From Pedobacter borealis DSM 19626 (GTDB lineage Bacteria > Bacteroidota > Bacteroidia > Sphingobacteriales > Sphingobacteriaceae), in assembly GCF_000708285.2 (NCBI RefSeq), contig NZ_JAUG01000014.1, positions 1 to 64,000 on the forward strand: DNA of 64,000 nt, read 5' to 3'. Below the pieces are notes generated by a model, which saw nothing but the letters and a program-made list of their open reading frames with translations, was not told where the DNA came from and searched no databases. Position numbers and translations under genes: made by a program. Shown here one piece after another: positions 32,301 to 40,020 of the stretch (positions within the stretch are counted from its first letter, which is position 1; each line of letters begins with the position of its first letter).

Positions 32301-32505
32301 TAAGGGCGAACCAGTTAAAGATGACAAAGGAAATCTTGTTACCTATCAAGCTACTACAGAACGTGTGCCAGCAATGAGTATTGGTATATCGTTACGGGTA
32401 AACGTTTTTGGCTATTTTGTATTAGAACCTTATTATGCGATTCCTTTCCAAAGGAAAGATGTTAAAACTGGAGTATTTGGTTTAACATTTGCACCGGGAT
32501 GGTAA
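29332..32505 (+). CDS. Secreted gluzincin-type peptidase with TolB-like propeller and C-terminal barrel
   Basis: This 1057-residue protein has a signal peptide (LLLLLILSFSVKAQ). An N-terminal metallopeptidase-like domain has HELVH (His140, Glu141, His144) and a downstream Glu in WMVEGMAEYL (Glu171), the gluzincin pattern. Residues ~290-590 contain TolB/PD40 repeats (ALSPDGKYLAFMSEKD, SWSPDSKQFAFS-type, YSPDGKKLVFSSDR). From ~640 the sequence is barrel-like (VGGIVGMFSDILGTNQIIA, ISLRVNVFGYFVLEPYYAIPF) and ends in FGLTFAPGW, as in BamA-like surface antigens. A peptidase and propeller anchored by their own outer-membrane barrel is the simplest reading. The function is unknown. Confidence 0.78.
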   Translation: MKIGSTLLKRYSSLLLLLILSFSVKAQYFGQNKVRYKKLDFKVLQTPHFEIYYYIKNEKLLKRFSQDAETWYKMHQEVFRDTFLKKNPIILYNNHPDFQQTTALNGEIGIGTGGVTEALKNRVIMPVMELNSQTRHVLGHELVHAFQYHLLLEKDSISLENVGQTPLWMVEGMAEYLSIGKKDAFTSMWMRDAMLNRDIPSLKDLTNSNKYFPYRYGQAFWTYIGSQYGDTTIVPLFKNTAKYGYENAIRYTFGYDDKTLSGLWKNSIDAHYKPMLKADSSQIKITGTKIIDNKNAGNMNVAPALSPDGKYLAFMSEKDLFGIDLFLADAKTGRIIRKLSSQISNGHIDDFNFIESAGAWSPDSKQFAFSIFSHGKNQMMIINVSNGTTVSQTAMDQVQQFGNLTWSPNGKDVAFSGMVEGQSDIFSYNLDTKTITQITNDVYSDYAPSYSPDGKKLVFSSDRAAIQANVVNAVLPINLAVYDIASKTVSNLNVFPGANNLNAQFSSNSQNIYFLSNRDGFRNLYKYNFADNTVDQLTDYFTGISGITEFSPAISVSTTDDIVYSYYRYQRYTLYNAKLSSFKAKRIGNQDENFDAAILPPMENIGVNIINSNLNNFDRFEKTTADSMKTVPYKPKFRLDYLANSGVGVSTSRFGTGVSGGIVGMFSDILGTNQIIANLSVNGEIYDFGGLVGYINQKSRINWGAAVSHIPYVSGFRSYGYENIPTGDNKTVNALADRTDIIRTFEDQIQVFGAYPFSKIHRFELGGAFSHYSYRVDRYSNYYNSAGYYIGSDKSRISNDVASQDYGIPFNSFTLYQLNAGFIGDNSIFGLTGPLDGFRYRVSGEKYFGSYNFAGVTADLRKYWRAKPVTFAVRSYNTLRIGKDADRLYPMYLGYPYLIRGYESNSIYKSTSAQSSESFDINQLTGSKIAVFNFEVRLPFTGPKKLAAIPSKFLFSDLNLFFDAGLAWTNDTKVKFKSEPTYMTESVLDSKGEPVKDDKGNLVTYQATTERVPAMSIGISLRVNVFGYFVLEPYYAIPFQRKDVKTGVFGLTFAPGW

Positions 32506-32529
32506 AAAGGAAATTAATTCCGAAATTAA

Positions 32530-32924
32530 GAGCCTGTTTAAATGTCATTGTAAATTATTAGTATGTCAGTCTGTCCAAAGGACTCCTGTGGAGAGCGTAG
32601 TCGAGGACTCGTTTTTCGGTATATTAAAAGCAATCGACTCTGCTATCATTGACAGGCTCCAATAGAATGGTCGTCCTCTCGACTGTAGTGCAGTCCCGAA
32701 CTTTCGGGAGAGAGATCTTTGTACCAAGTTATTGAATCAAAGTTAAAAGATTTCTCCTCCAAAGGAGTTCCTTTGGAACACTGCGGTCGAAATGACGATA
32801 CTTCAAGACCATTCACCTGTTTTATCCATCTGTCATTCATATTGATTTTTGTGAAATAAATTAAGCCTCAGTATGACAAAAATGTTAGATAAGTAAAATA
32901 ATTGTATCAAATTTAAACAGGCTC
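32530..32924. mobile_element. MITE-like element, 395 bp, 14-bp terminal inverted repeats
   Basis: The ends GAGCCTGTTTAAAT (32530-32543) and ATTTAAACAGGCTC (32911-32924) are perfect inverted repeats, and similarity continues for about 14 more bases (...AAATTATT / AATAATT...). TAA flanks both ends and may be a 3-bp target duplication, as made by IS5-type transposases. No transposase is inside; a family C palindromic repeat (32671-32799) is nested within it. Ends of this sort fit a non-autonomous derivative of an IS5-like element. Confidence 0.6.
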
Positions 32925-32939
32925 TAATAAACGTAACAA

Positions 32940-33290
32940 TTAAGACAAACTCGTAAATGATAGTTTTACCTGATTACTTATATTCCGATGTAAAAGAATA
33001 TTTTCGAAATCGAGCCCTATAGTTAAATCAATCCAATCTGGATTACAAGATCTTACCAAACGTTCTTTTTGCATGCGTGTAAACCGACTAATTGATTTAA
33101 AACGCAGCAAAGCCTGTGCTTCTGTTTTAAACTCTTCAAAATAAACCAGGCGGGTTAATTGCTGCCCGTTATCAAAAAATAAGTTTGGCATCTGTTTGTA
33201 GAAATCCAGTGTCTTCATTAAATCAGAGCTCATGCCCACGTGCATACTTGTACGATTTCTGTCGGTAACGATATAAACAAACTTTTTCAT
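32940..33290 (-). CDS. GIY-YIG nuclease-like protein
   Basis: This 116-residue protein has a divergent GIY-YIG domain: MKKFVYIVTDRNRTSMHVGMSSDL gives VYI for GIY and HVG for YIG, followed by the RLVYFEEFKTEAQALLRFKSI segment with the conserved Arg and Glu of the domain (R...E). Catalytic competence is doubtful because the second Tyr is a His. ATG 33290 is chosen at the start of the domain. It is divergent to the LexA-like gene with a shared operator region, as often seen in Bacteroidota. Confidence 0.72.
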   Translation of the reverse strand: MKKFVYIVTDRNRTSMHVGMSSDLMKTLDFYKQMPNLFFDNGQQLTRLVYFEEFKTEAQALLRFKSISRFTRMQKERLVRSCNPDWIDLTIGLDFENILLHRNISNQVKLSFTSLS

Positions 33291-33311
33291 GATCTTATGT
33301 TTAAAACTTAA

Positions 33312-33396
33312 AACTAAACTATTTAGTATACCCTCTTGCAAATCAAAATAATATTACTAACTTTATGAGCATAAAATTACTAACTATTTTAGTAAT
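33312..33396. promoter_or_regulatory. Operator-like palindromes between divergent genes
   Basis: Three sites share the half-site TTAGTA/TACTAA: ACTAAACTATTTAGT (33312-33326), a single ATTACTAACT (33353-33362), and the palindrome ATTACTAACTATTTTAGTAAT (33376-33396). They lie in the 133-bp gap between the GIY-YIG and LexA-like genes and probably bind that regulator, giving autoregulation. Confidence 0.55.
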
Positions 33397-33423
33397 TCCA
33401 AATTTATTTTAAAATTTATTTTT

Positions 33424-34200
33424 ATGTCAAATATTTCAAATAATTTAAAGTACCTCAGGAAGAAAAAAGGCCATACACAGCAAAATTTCGCTGATGTAAT
33501 GGAAATCAAGAGATCGCTCATCGGGGCTTACGAGGAAGACCGGGCGGAACCTAAATATGATTTGCTAAAAAAAATAGCCGAATACTTTGATCTTACCATC
33601 GATGAATTCATCAATGAGAAAATATCTGACAGCTGGAAACCGAAGCCAAAAAGCCAGGGATCTAACCTAAGGGTACTAAGTATTTCTGTTGATCAGAACG
33701 ATCGCGAAAACATCGAATTGGTTCCGGTTAAAGCAAGCGCTGGTTACTTGAACGGTTTTTCTGATCCTCAATATATTAGCGACCTACCGAAATTTCAACT
33801 TCCCTTAGCCGCATTAAGACAAGGTACCTTTAGGGCTTTTGAAATTATGGGCGATAGTATGCTGCCTGTTCAACCAGGCAGTGTGATTATTGGCGAATAC
33901 CTGGATAACTGGAATGAAGTAAAAACCGGAGAAACGTACATCGTGATTAGTAAAAATGAAGGTGTAGTATACAAAAGAGCGGGTAACCGTTTCAGAGAGA
34001 ATAAAGATTTAAAGCTGATATCAGATAATAAGGTATATGATGCCTATACAATTGCTGCCGACGACATTCTGGAAATCTGGAAAGCCAAGGCATATATATC
34101 TACCTCATTACCGGAACCTGCACCAGATCCGACAATGGAAACCTTGACGCAGATGATGGCACAAATGCAGAAATCAATCTCTCAGTTAAATAAAAATTAA
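33424..34200 (+). CDS. XRE-family regulator with S24 (LexA-like) self-cleavage domain
   Basis: This 258-residue protein has an N-terminal helix-turn-helix (residues ~4-62, KYLRKKKGHTQQNFADVMEI) and a C-terminal S24 peptidase fold. The nucleophile is Ser145 in IMGDSMLPVQPG and the base Lys184 in GVVYKRAGNRF. A likely scissile Ala106-Gly107 bond lies in VKASAGYLNGF, as in LexA. A short Met/Gln-rich tail follows. It probably represses itself and the divergent GIY-YIG gene until RecA-stimulated cleavage, like SOS or phage repressors (inference). Possible operators are described upstream. Confidence 0.85.
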   Translation: MSNISNNLKYLRKKKGHTQQNFADVMEIKRSLIGAYEEDRAEPKYDLLKKIAEYFDLTIDEFINEKISDSWKPKPKSQGSNLRVLSISVDQNDRENIELVPVKASAGYLNGFSDPQYISDLPKFQLPLAALRQGTFRAFEIMGDSMLPVQPGSVIIGEYLDNWNEVKTGETYIVISKNEGVVYKRAGNRFRENKDLKLISDNKVYDAYTIAADDILEIWKAKAYISTSLPEPAPDPTMETLTQMMAQMQKSISQLNKN

Positions 34201-34278
34201 CAATTTTAACAACCTCCGATTAAACCGTTTGCGTTTTTATGTATCTATTGTTTTAACAAACACATAAAAAAGCATAAC

Positions 34279-34731
34279 ATGAAAAAGGCAATTTTAACAA
34301 TAGCAATTGTAGTAATGGGATTAACCGCTGCATTTGCTCAAGACACTACAAAGAGAGTAAGGCGGGCAATGCCTAAAATGACTGCCGAGCAAAGAGCAGA
34401 AAAGGTAACCTCCAGATTAGAGAAACAGTTAAGCTTAACCGCTGATCAAAAAACCAAAATTTACGCCATTGAATTGGAAAACGCAAAGAAAATTGAGGCT
34501 TGGAGATCTGCTGATCAAGGCGATATGAAAGGCAAAATGAAAGAACGTAAAGCTACTATTGATGAGCAAAAAGCTAAAATAGATGGCATTTTAACTGCTG
34601 AACAAAAAACCAAAATGGATGCTTTCCGCGCCGAAGCTAAAGAAAAGGGTGAGAAAATGAGAAAAGGAATGGGTGGAAGAGGTAAAAAAGACAAAGCACC
34701 TGTAGTTTCTAATCCTCCTGCACAAGGATAA
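34279..34731 (+). CDS. Exported Spy/CpxP-like helical protein (DUF4890-like)
   Basis: This 150-residue protein has a signal peptide (AILTIAIVVMGLTAAFAQ). The mature part is helical and charged, with two LTxxQ(K)TK repeats (LSLTADQKTKIYAIE ~50-64 and LTAEQKTKMDAFRAEAKE ~110-127), the LTxxQ hallmark of Spy/CpxP proteins. A Gly/Lys-rich tail ends in PPAQG. These periplasmic proteins act as chaperones or stress sensors. It is a single gene ended by the terminator at 34763. Confidence 0.75.
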   Translation: MKKAILTIAIVVMGLTAAFAQDTTKRVRRAMPKMTAEQRAEKVTSRLEKQLSLTADQKTKIYAIELENAKKIEAWRSADQGDMKGKMKERKATIDEQKAKIDGILTAEQKTKMDAFRAEAKEKGEKMRKGMGGRGKKDKAPVVSNPPAQG

Positions 34732-34762
34732 ATAGCTCAAACATTAATTAATTATATTTTTG

Positions 34763-34794
34763 AAAGCGTTCCGATTATTCGGGGCGCTTTTTTT
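34763..34794 (+). terminator. Rho-independent terminator
   Basis: AAAGCGTTCCG and CGGGGCGCTTT form a GC-rich stem with an ATTATT loop and a T7 tail. It separates the Spy-like gene from bioF. Confidence 0.8.
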
Positions 34795-34805
34795 ACTTTT
34801 GACCG

Positions 34806-35927
34806 ATGAGCAAAATTGAACAGTTTCTTAACGGTAAACTTCAGGAACGAAAAGATAATCTTTCGATCAGGAATTTATCGACGAACATCCCTCCTTTTGA
34901 TTTTTGTTCTAATGATTATTTAGGTTTTGCCAGATCGAGCGAATTAAAAAAACTGATTGACGATACCATAGCCACACACCCCAATTACTTAAACGGAGCT
35001 GGTGGTTCGCGACTGTTAAGCGGAAATACCGCATTTACTGAAGAAACCGAACAGCTTATTGCCGATTTCCACCGAGCTGAAAATGGATTGATCTTTAATT
35101 CTGGTTATGATGCCAATGTAGGGCTATTATCAAGCATCCCGCAGCGCGGCGACACCATTATCACTGACGAATTGATCCACGCCAGCATTATAGATGGCTG
35201 TAGGTTAAGCCATGCTACGCGTTACAAATTCCTTCATAACGATATAAACGATCTTGAAACCAAACTGAAACTGGCAAAAGGAAACATATTTGTAGTGGTA
35301 GAAAGCGTTTATTCCATGGATGGAGATATTGCACCATTAATAGAACTATCTAACCTTTGTGAGCGCTACCAGGCCAACCTGATTGTAGATGAAGCTCATG
35401 CTACGGGAGTTTTTGGTGCAAACGGCAGCGGATTAATCAACCAGCTTAACCTGACCAGTAAAGTATTTGCACGAATTGTAACCTTTGGAAAAGCCTTAGG
35501 CGTACACGGAGCCATTATTTTAGGAAGTAAAAACTTACGCCATTATCTTATTAATTTTGCAAGATCGTTCATTTACACCACAGCTGCTCCCATTCATAAT
35601 ATAGTTGCAATTAGATCGGCATACCAACACCTAAATAAAATTGATCATCAGCTGATTCATCAAAAAATTGCATTGTTTAGAAAAATGTTAACAGCGCAAA
35701 ACATTAGTGCACTTGATAGCGAAAGTGCTATTCAGGGTATTTTGTTTTCATCAAATCAAGCGACTAAACTGGCCGCTACGGCACTGCAAAGCAAAGGTTT
35801 TGATGTACGGGCAATATTAAGCCCAACAGTAGCTTTGGGCAAAGAAAGGCTCAGAATCTGTCTTCACAACTTTAATGCCGACGAGGAAATTATTTCGTTG
35901 GTTAATCATCTTAAAGAATTGAATTAA
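34806..35927 (+). CDS. bioF: 8-amino-7-oxononanoate synthase
   Basis: This 373-residue PLP enzyme condenses pimeloyl-ACP/CoA with alanine in biotin synthesis. GAGGSRLLSGN (~65-75) is the substrate loop, DEAHATGVFG (~195-204) contains the PLP-pairing Asp, and Lys229 in TFGKALGVHG forms the Schiff base. The start follows the terminator by 11 bp, so the promoter must overlap that region or lie upstream of it. bioD follows with no gap. Confidence 0.93.
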   Translation: MSKIEQFLNGKLQERKDNLSIRNLSTNIPPFDFCSNDYLGFARSSELKKLIDDTIATHPNYLNGAGGSRLLSGNTAFTEETEQLIADFHRAENGLIFNSGYDANVGLLSSIPQRGDTIITDELIHASIIDGCRLSHATRYKFLHNDINDLETKLKLAKGNIFVVVESVYSMDGDIAPLIELSNLCERYQANLIVDEAHATGVFGANGSGLINQLNLTSKVFARIVTFGKALGVHGAIILGSKNLRHYLINFARSFIYTTAAPIHNIVAIRSAYQHLNKIDHQLIHQKIALFRKMLTAQNISALDSESAIQGILFSSNQATKLAATALQSKGFDVRAILSPTVALGKERLRICLHNFNADEEIISLVNHLKELN

Positions 35928-36536
35928 ATGGCTAAATATTTTATTACAGGCATTGGAACAGGCATCGGAAAAACATTAATCAGTGCCATTTTAACCGAAA
36001 AACTAAAAGCCGATTATTGGAAACCGATCCAATCGGGAGATTTAGATACCAGCGATAGCATAACCATAGGTAGTTTAATAAGCAATACGCAAACCGTTAT
36101 CCATCCGGAAAGCTACAGATTAACACAACCCCTATCACCGCATTTATCTGCAAGATTAGATGGTATTGAGATTGATCTGAACAAAATCTACACACCTTTA
36201 ACGGAGAACAATTTGATTATTGAAGGCGCTGGGGGTTTAATGGTACCCTTAAACGAAAAAGAGCTGATTATCGACCTGATCAAAAAGTTGAATGTTGAAG
36301 TGATACTGGTTTCACAAAATTATCTAGGCAGCATTAACCATACGCTTTTATCTGTCAATCTGCTTAAACAATATGAAATTCCAATTAAAGGCATCATTTT
36401 TAATGGCGATGAGAATGTGGAAACGGAAAGATATATCCAGCAATATACCAAAATAAAAAAGCTAGGCAACGTACCTAGCTTCAGCAATATCGATAAAGAA
36501 AAAGTACTGACTGCCGGACAGGACCTTTTTATTTAA
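35928..36536 (+). CDS. bioD: Dethiobiotin synthetase
   Basis: This 202-residue ATP-dependent enzyme closes the ureido ring of dethiobiotin. The P-loop is ITGIGTGIGKTLISAIL (~6-22), the substrate Lys lies in YWKPIQSGD and the ATP/magnesium site in IIEGAGGLMVPL (~100-111). ATG follows the bioF stop directly. bioA and bioB are not in the window. Confidence 0.92.
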   Translation: MAKYFITGIGTGIGKTLISAILTEKLKADYWKPIQSGDLDTSDSITIGSLISNTQTVIHPESYRLTQPLSPHLSARLDGIEIDLNKIYTPLTENNLIIEGAGGLMVPLNEKELIIDLIKKLNVEVILVSQNYLGSINHTLLSVNLLKQYEIPIKGIIFNGDENVETERYIQQYTKIKKLGNVPSFSNIDKEKVLTAGQDLFI

Positions 36537-36626
36537 CAAAGTCCAAAAGCCAGTTATAGTCTGTTTTTTTTTGAAAGCAGTTGTCGTACTGCATTTAAAG
36601 TTTAGTCCTGTTTTCTGCTTGTAGTC

Positions 36627-36645
36627 CCGATTTGAAGGAAATCGG
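36627..36645. repeat. Short hairpin in the bioD-SGNH hydrolase gap
   Basis: CCGATTT-GAAGG-AAATCGG is a perfect hairpin in a segment (36600-36690) with the wording of intergenic repeats (GTAGTCCCGATTT, GCTACCGCGTCAACC). No second copy of the longer segment is in this window. The 220-bp gap holds no gene. Confidence 0.4.
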
Positions 36646-36758
36646 AAGCTACCGCGTCAACCAGGTTTAGGGATGTAAGGTTTCTGCAACTATTAATGGT
36701 TAAATACAGCGCAATAAATCCGAAGAAGGCCAGAAACTTGACTTCTTTCTAAATCATA

Positions 36759-37454
36759 TTATTTCTCAGTTAAATAACCAGACTTTTTAAGAAATTCTGC
36801 CCAAACCTGGTATCCTGCCGGAATAAGGTGTAAACCATCTTTGGTAAGTTCTGCCCTTAAATGTTTGTCCTGATCAGTAAAATTTGGATACAGATCAATG
36901 ACTGTTACATTTTTAGCCGTAAATTTTCTGATTTCATCATTTAACCAAAGAATATGTTCGTCTTTGCCATAATGGTTTTTAAATTTTTCGAAAGCACTGT
37001 TCACTGGCAAAAGCGTATTGAAATAGATGTGTGTTTTCTTAGAACCTTTTCTGATTCTGGCAATCATTGTTTTATAATTTCTTAAGATCACACTATCTGG
37101 AACATTCCGGGAGATATCATTTATACCAATCAGGATAAAAACTTTTGCTGGTTTACCATCAATTACATCTTGTAAACGCTCTAAAACACCAAAAGTAATA
37201 TCACCTGAAATTCCTCTGTTTTTTGCCTGTGGCAGATCTAAAAGTTTAGCCCAATCCGTGCCAGCGGTAATGCTGTTACCCAAAAAGACGAAATCTGTTT
37301 TAGATTTTGAATCGGCTTTAAACTTCGCTACCTGCTCAACATATTTCCCAGGGCGATAGGTGCTGTCCCATTTTACTACCTGAGCCATAGCTGCTGTAAA
37401 ACTCAGGGTAAATACAACAACGGTTACCAATAACTTGTTAAAAAGTGCTTTCAT
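36759..37454 (-). CDS. Secreted SGNH/GDSL hydrolase
   Basis: This 231-residue esterase/lipase-type hydrolase has a signal peptide (LLVTVVVFTLSFTAAMAQ). All four SGNH blocks are visible: the nucleophile Ser in FLGNSITAG (~56), Gly in NRGISGD (~83), Asn in IGINDISRN (~108) and the Asp/His pair in KDGLHLIPAGY (~207). The substrate may be an acyl or acetyl ester. It is the last gene of a run of secreted hydrolases downstream of the SusCD operon. Confidence 0.88.
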   Translation of the reverse strand: MKALFNKLLVTVVVFTLSFTAAMAQVVKWDSTYRPGKYVEQVAKFKADSKSKTDFVFLGNSITAGTDWAKLLDLPQAKNRGISGDITFGVLERLQDVIDGKPAKVFILIGINDISRNVPDSVILRNYKTMIARIRKGSKKTHIYFNTLLPVNSAFEKFKNHYGKDEHILWLNDEIRKFTAKNVTVIDLYPNFTDQDKHLRAELTKDGLHLIPAGYQVWAEFLKKSGYLTEK

Positions 37455-37481
37455 ATTATACTTTTATAAAGGCCTAAAATA

Positions 37482-38382
37482 TTATTTTGCCTGAACTAAA
37501 ATATCCGGATAATCAGAAATAATACCATCCACATTTAAGGCTTTTAATTTCTGAACATCGGCTAAGGTATTAGCAGTCCAGGGTATGATTTTTACACCAT
37601 CAGCATGTGCTTTTTTAACCAGTTCTTCATTCACCATCTGCCACACTGGACTTAAAATAAAGGGCTTATAACCTAAATCGGCAATATTTTCTTCATATGT
37701 TTTTTTATTGGCGACCAAAAAAGAGGTTTTCATTTTAGGATACTTTTCGTGAATAATCTGGATTGTCCTTTTATCAAAAGATTGGATCACAACAAAATCA
37801 GCGATTTTTTTCTTCAAAATTACATCCATTAAAAGTTCAACAAACTCTTCGGGTTTAGGGTTGGTAACGCCATCTTCTTTTTCGTTGCATTTAGTTTCTA
37901 TGTTATAAAAAAAACTGTTTGCGCTTATTTGTCTTAATATCGAGCTGAATGGCATCAATAAGTTCTGAAAGCAAAGGAAGGTATGTTTTTTCTTTCTTCT
38001 GCTGAGGAAATTGCTCATAATACTTGGTACCTAGATCGAATTGTTTGATTTCATTGTAATTCATTCCAAAAATCGGATATTTTTTGGCATCTGTTACCGG
38101 AATATCTTTCCCTTCTGGTGTAAGCATAAATGCCGGACTTAGGTAATCATCATGCGTTACTACTACTTTACGGTCTTTAGAGATGTGGGTATCCATTTCC
38201 AAAGTGGTAATTCCTTCTATTTTCATGGCATTTAACATCGCCAAAATGGTATTTTCGGGCATAAGTCCTCTTCCGCCCCGATGTGCTTCTGCGCTAAATA
38301 CCGGAAATTTAACTTCCTGGCTAAATGATTTAACCGCAAATGCAGATAATAAAATAAAAATTGCTATTGTATTAAGTTTCAT
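37482..38382 (-). pseudogene. Glycerophosphodiester phosphodiesterase, frameshifted
   Basis: The two halves of one ~300-residue GDPD lie in different frames. The first (start 38382) has a signal peptide (IAIFILLSAFAVKSFSQ) and the catalytic motifs AHRGGRGLMPEN and TLEMDTHISKDRKVVVTHD. The second carries FVVIQSFDKRTIQIIHEKYP, GVKIIPWTAN and DGIISDYPDILV. The frame breaks in a run of eight A (37907-37914; T8 on the coding strand); removing one base gives KRKQFFYNIETKCNEKEDGV and restores the protein. It could be a real mutation, phase variation, or a homopolymer sequencing error. The enzyme would cleave glycerophosphodiesters to glycerol-3-phosphate. Confidence 0.85.
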
Positions 38383-38407
38383 ATTTAGAGTGGATTAAGC
38401 GTAATAG

Positions 38408-38516
38408 TGCCGTCAGATATTACTATCTGACACTATTATCTATAATTAGTTTAGCTTTTGAAATTAATAATCTGTCAGATGGTAACATCTGACAGCAAAG
38501 GATCCGACAGCACGGA
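38408..38516. repeat. Palindromic intergenic repeat, family D
   Basis: CTGTCAGATG-GTAA-CATCTGACAG is a perfect hairpin, preceded by a looser copy (GTCAGATATTACTATCTGAC). Related elements lie at 53570-53628 and 53770-53790. It separates the GDPD from the metallophosphoesterase gene. Confidence 0.75.
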
Positions 38517-38531
38517 ACAGATATAAGGATA

Positions 38532-39941
38532 TTACGCATTAATTTCCGCCTCAAATTTCTCTCCGAAGCGGTCGGTAGCAATTACCTTTACTTTTTTAAC
38601 CGATGGCTCGAAATGCGCCATAAACAAATGATCAGTTGATCTTGGTTCCACAAATGGTCGTGGATTTGGCAGTTTATCACCTTTGTACAATTTAAGGGCT
38701 AAAGGATCAAATCCATCTTGTTGAGCCAATGCGCCCATCGCTTTTCCGTCCAAAAAATATTCTACTTTCCATTCAGGATCATAATTCCAAACATTGGCGA
38801 TTAATCTTTTCTGATTGGTTAAGGTATCTACATAAATATCAAGCTGTTCTTTCCTATCCCTTCCGGTAGATTTGTAATACCATTTCAAATTGGTTCCGTC
38901 TACTCCGTAAACGCCGTAGCCACGTGGTGTACCATCCTCGCAAATGGGACCTGTCCACCAGCCACCACAAACAGTACCATGGTTATGTTCGTAAATGCCG
39001 TTCTTGATTACATTTTTATTAAAATGCGTATGTCCCGACATGATATGAACGTTTTTGAAATCTTTTAATACGGCATAAAAATCATTGTTATTTTTAACAG
39101 CATTATATACAGGAATATGCAGGCAGATAATCAGTAATGCATCTTTAGACACTAGTTGCAGATCTTTGGCCAGCCATTCCAACTGTGTTGGGGTGATGTA
39201 CCCGTCGTAAGTTCTTTCTACCCCCAAATAACGTACATCATCTAAAACCACGTAATGAGCCTTACCTCTGTTAAAAGAGTAATAAGTTGGGCCATAATGT
39301 GCTTGAAAAGTCCGGTCAGAGGTATCATCACCTCCTTGCCTGTAATCCTGATCATGATTTCCTAGTGCCTGGAAAAATGGAATCCCGATTTTGGCAATAG
39401 CCTCATCGTATGCAGGAAAAAGATCGAAATTATCCCAAACTAAATCACCTACACCGATTCCATGAACGGGTGTTTTCCCCATTCCTTTAACCAATTCTCT
39501 TGTATCAGGAACAGCGGTTTCCATCATTTGCGCCACATCTTTTTTATTCTTCACCTGAGGATCAGCCCAAATGATAAAATTATGTTTGTTATCATTTTGT
39601 TTTAGCGGCTTAAGATCGAAATTTAACTTACCGGCGGTATCTGGTTTATAATAATGGCGGGCAATGCTACTTTCGGTTTTAAACTCGTAACCCGAAGGCG
39701 TGCTGATCCAAACAAAACGGGCCAGTTCGTGAAGTTTAATCTCGTAGTTACCGTTTTTATCAGTTTGCACCACACTGTATCCATCAGAAATCACTACTCC
39801 CGAAACAGCCTTACCTTTGCTGGTTACCGTTCCGCTTACTAATCCATCAACAGCGAATAACGAAGATGGAAAGGATTTTAAACTAACAAATAAGGTTGTG
39901 GCTAATAAAGTTGATTTTTGTATAAAGGATCTTCTGTTCAT
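38532..39941 (-). CDS. Secreted calcineurin-like metallophosphoesterase
   Basis: This 469-residue protein begins MNRRSFIQKSTLLATTLF, a probable Tat signal. A CarboxypepD-like N-terminal domain (~32-115, VSGTVTSKGKAVSGVVISDG) is followed by the phosphoesterase core with WADPQVKNKKD, GVGDLVWDN, ALGNHDQDY, LHIPVY and MSGHTHFN giving the two-metal site. A C-terminal domain (~330-469) completes the three-domain layout. It likely hydrolyses phosphomonoesters or diesters in the periplasm. A terminator lies between it and the Sus operon, so it is probably a separate or read-through unit. Confidence 0.9.
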   Translation of the reverse strand: MNRRSFIQKSTLLATTLFVSLKSFPSSLFAVDGLVSGTVTSKGKAVSGVVISDGYSVVQTDKNGNYEIKLHELARFVWISTPSGYEFKTESSIARHYYKPDTAGKLNFDLKPLKQNDNKHNFIIWADPQVKNKKDVAQMMETAVPDTRELVKGMGKTPVHGIGVGDLVWDNFDLFPAYDEAIAKIGIPFFQALGNHDQDYRQGGDDTSDRTFQAHYGPTYYSFNRGKAHYVVLDDVRYLGVERTYDGYITPTQLEWLAKDLQLVSKDALLIICLHIPVYNAVKNNNDFYAVLKDFKNVHIMSGHTHFNKNVIKNGIYEHNHGTVCGGWWTGPICEDGTPRGYGVYGVDGTNLKWYYKSTGRDRKEQLDIYVDTLTNQKRLIANVWNYDPEWKVEYFLDGKAMGALAQQDGFDPLALKLYKGDKLPNPRPFVEPRSTDHLFMAHFEPSVKKVKVIATDRFGEKFEAEINA

Positions 39942-39984
39942 GATTTTTGATATTAAATCATACGGTTTAAATTTTTATAATATT

Positions 39985-40012
39985 AAGAAGGCCAGTTCTC
40001 GCTGGCCTTCTT
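39985..40012 (-). terminator. Terminator of the susC-susD-DUF5689 operon
   Basis: AAGAAGGCCAG-TTCTCG-CTGGCCTTCTT is an 11-bp perfect stem directly after the DUF5689 stop on the minus strand. The tail after it is AT-rich (AATATTATAAAAATTT) but not a pure U-run. Confidence 0.65.
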
Positions 40013-40020
40013 ACTGTTTA

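Noticed and set aside
33291..33341. N-terminal extension of the GIY-YIG protein
   Set aside because: The added residues cover the operator at 33312 and have no match to the domain; ATG 33290 starts the fold.
36537..36758. Possible remnant of a mobile element
   Set aside because: The wording resembles repeats, but there are no terminal repeats, coding capacity or second copy in the window.
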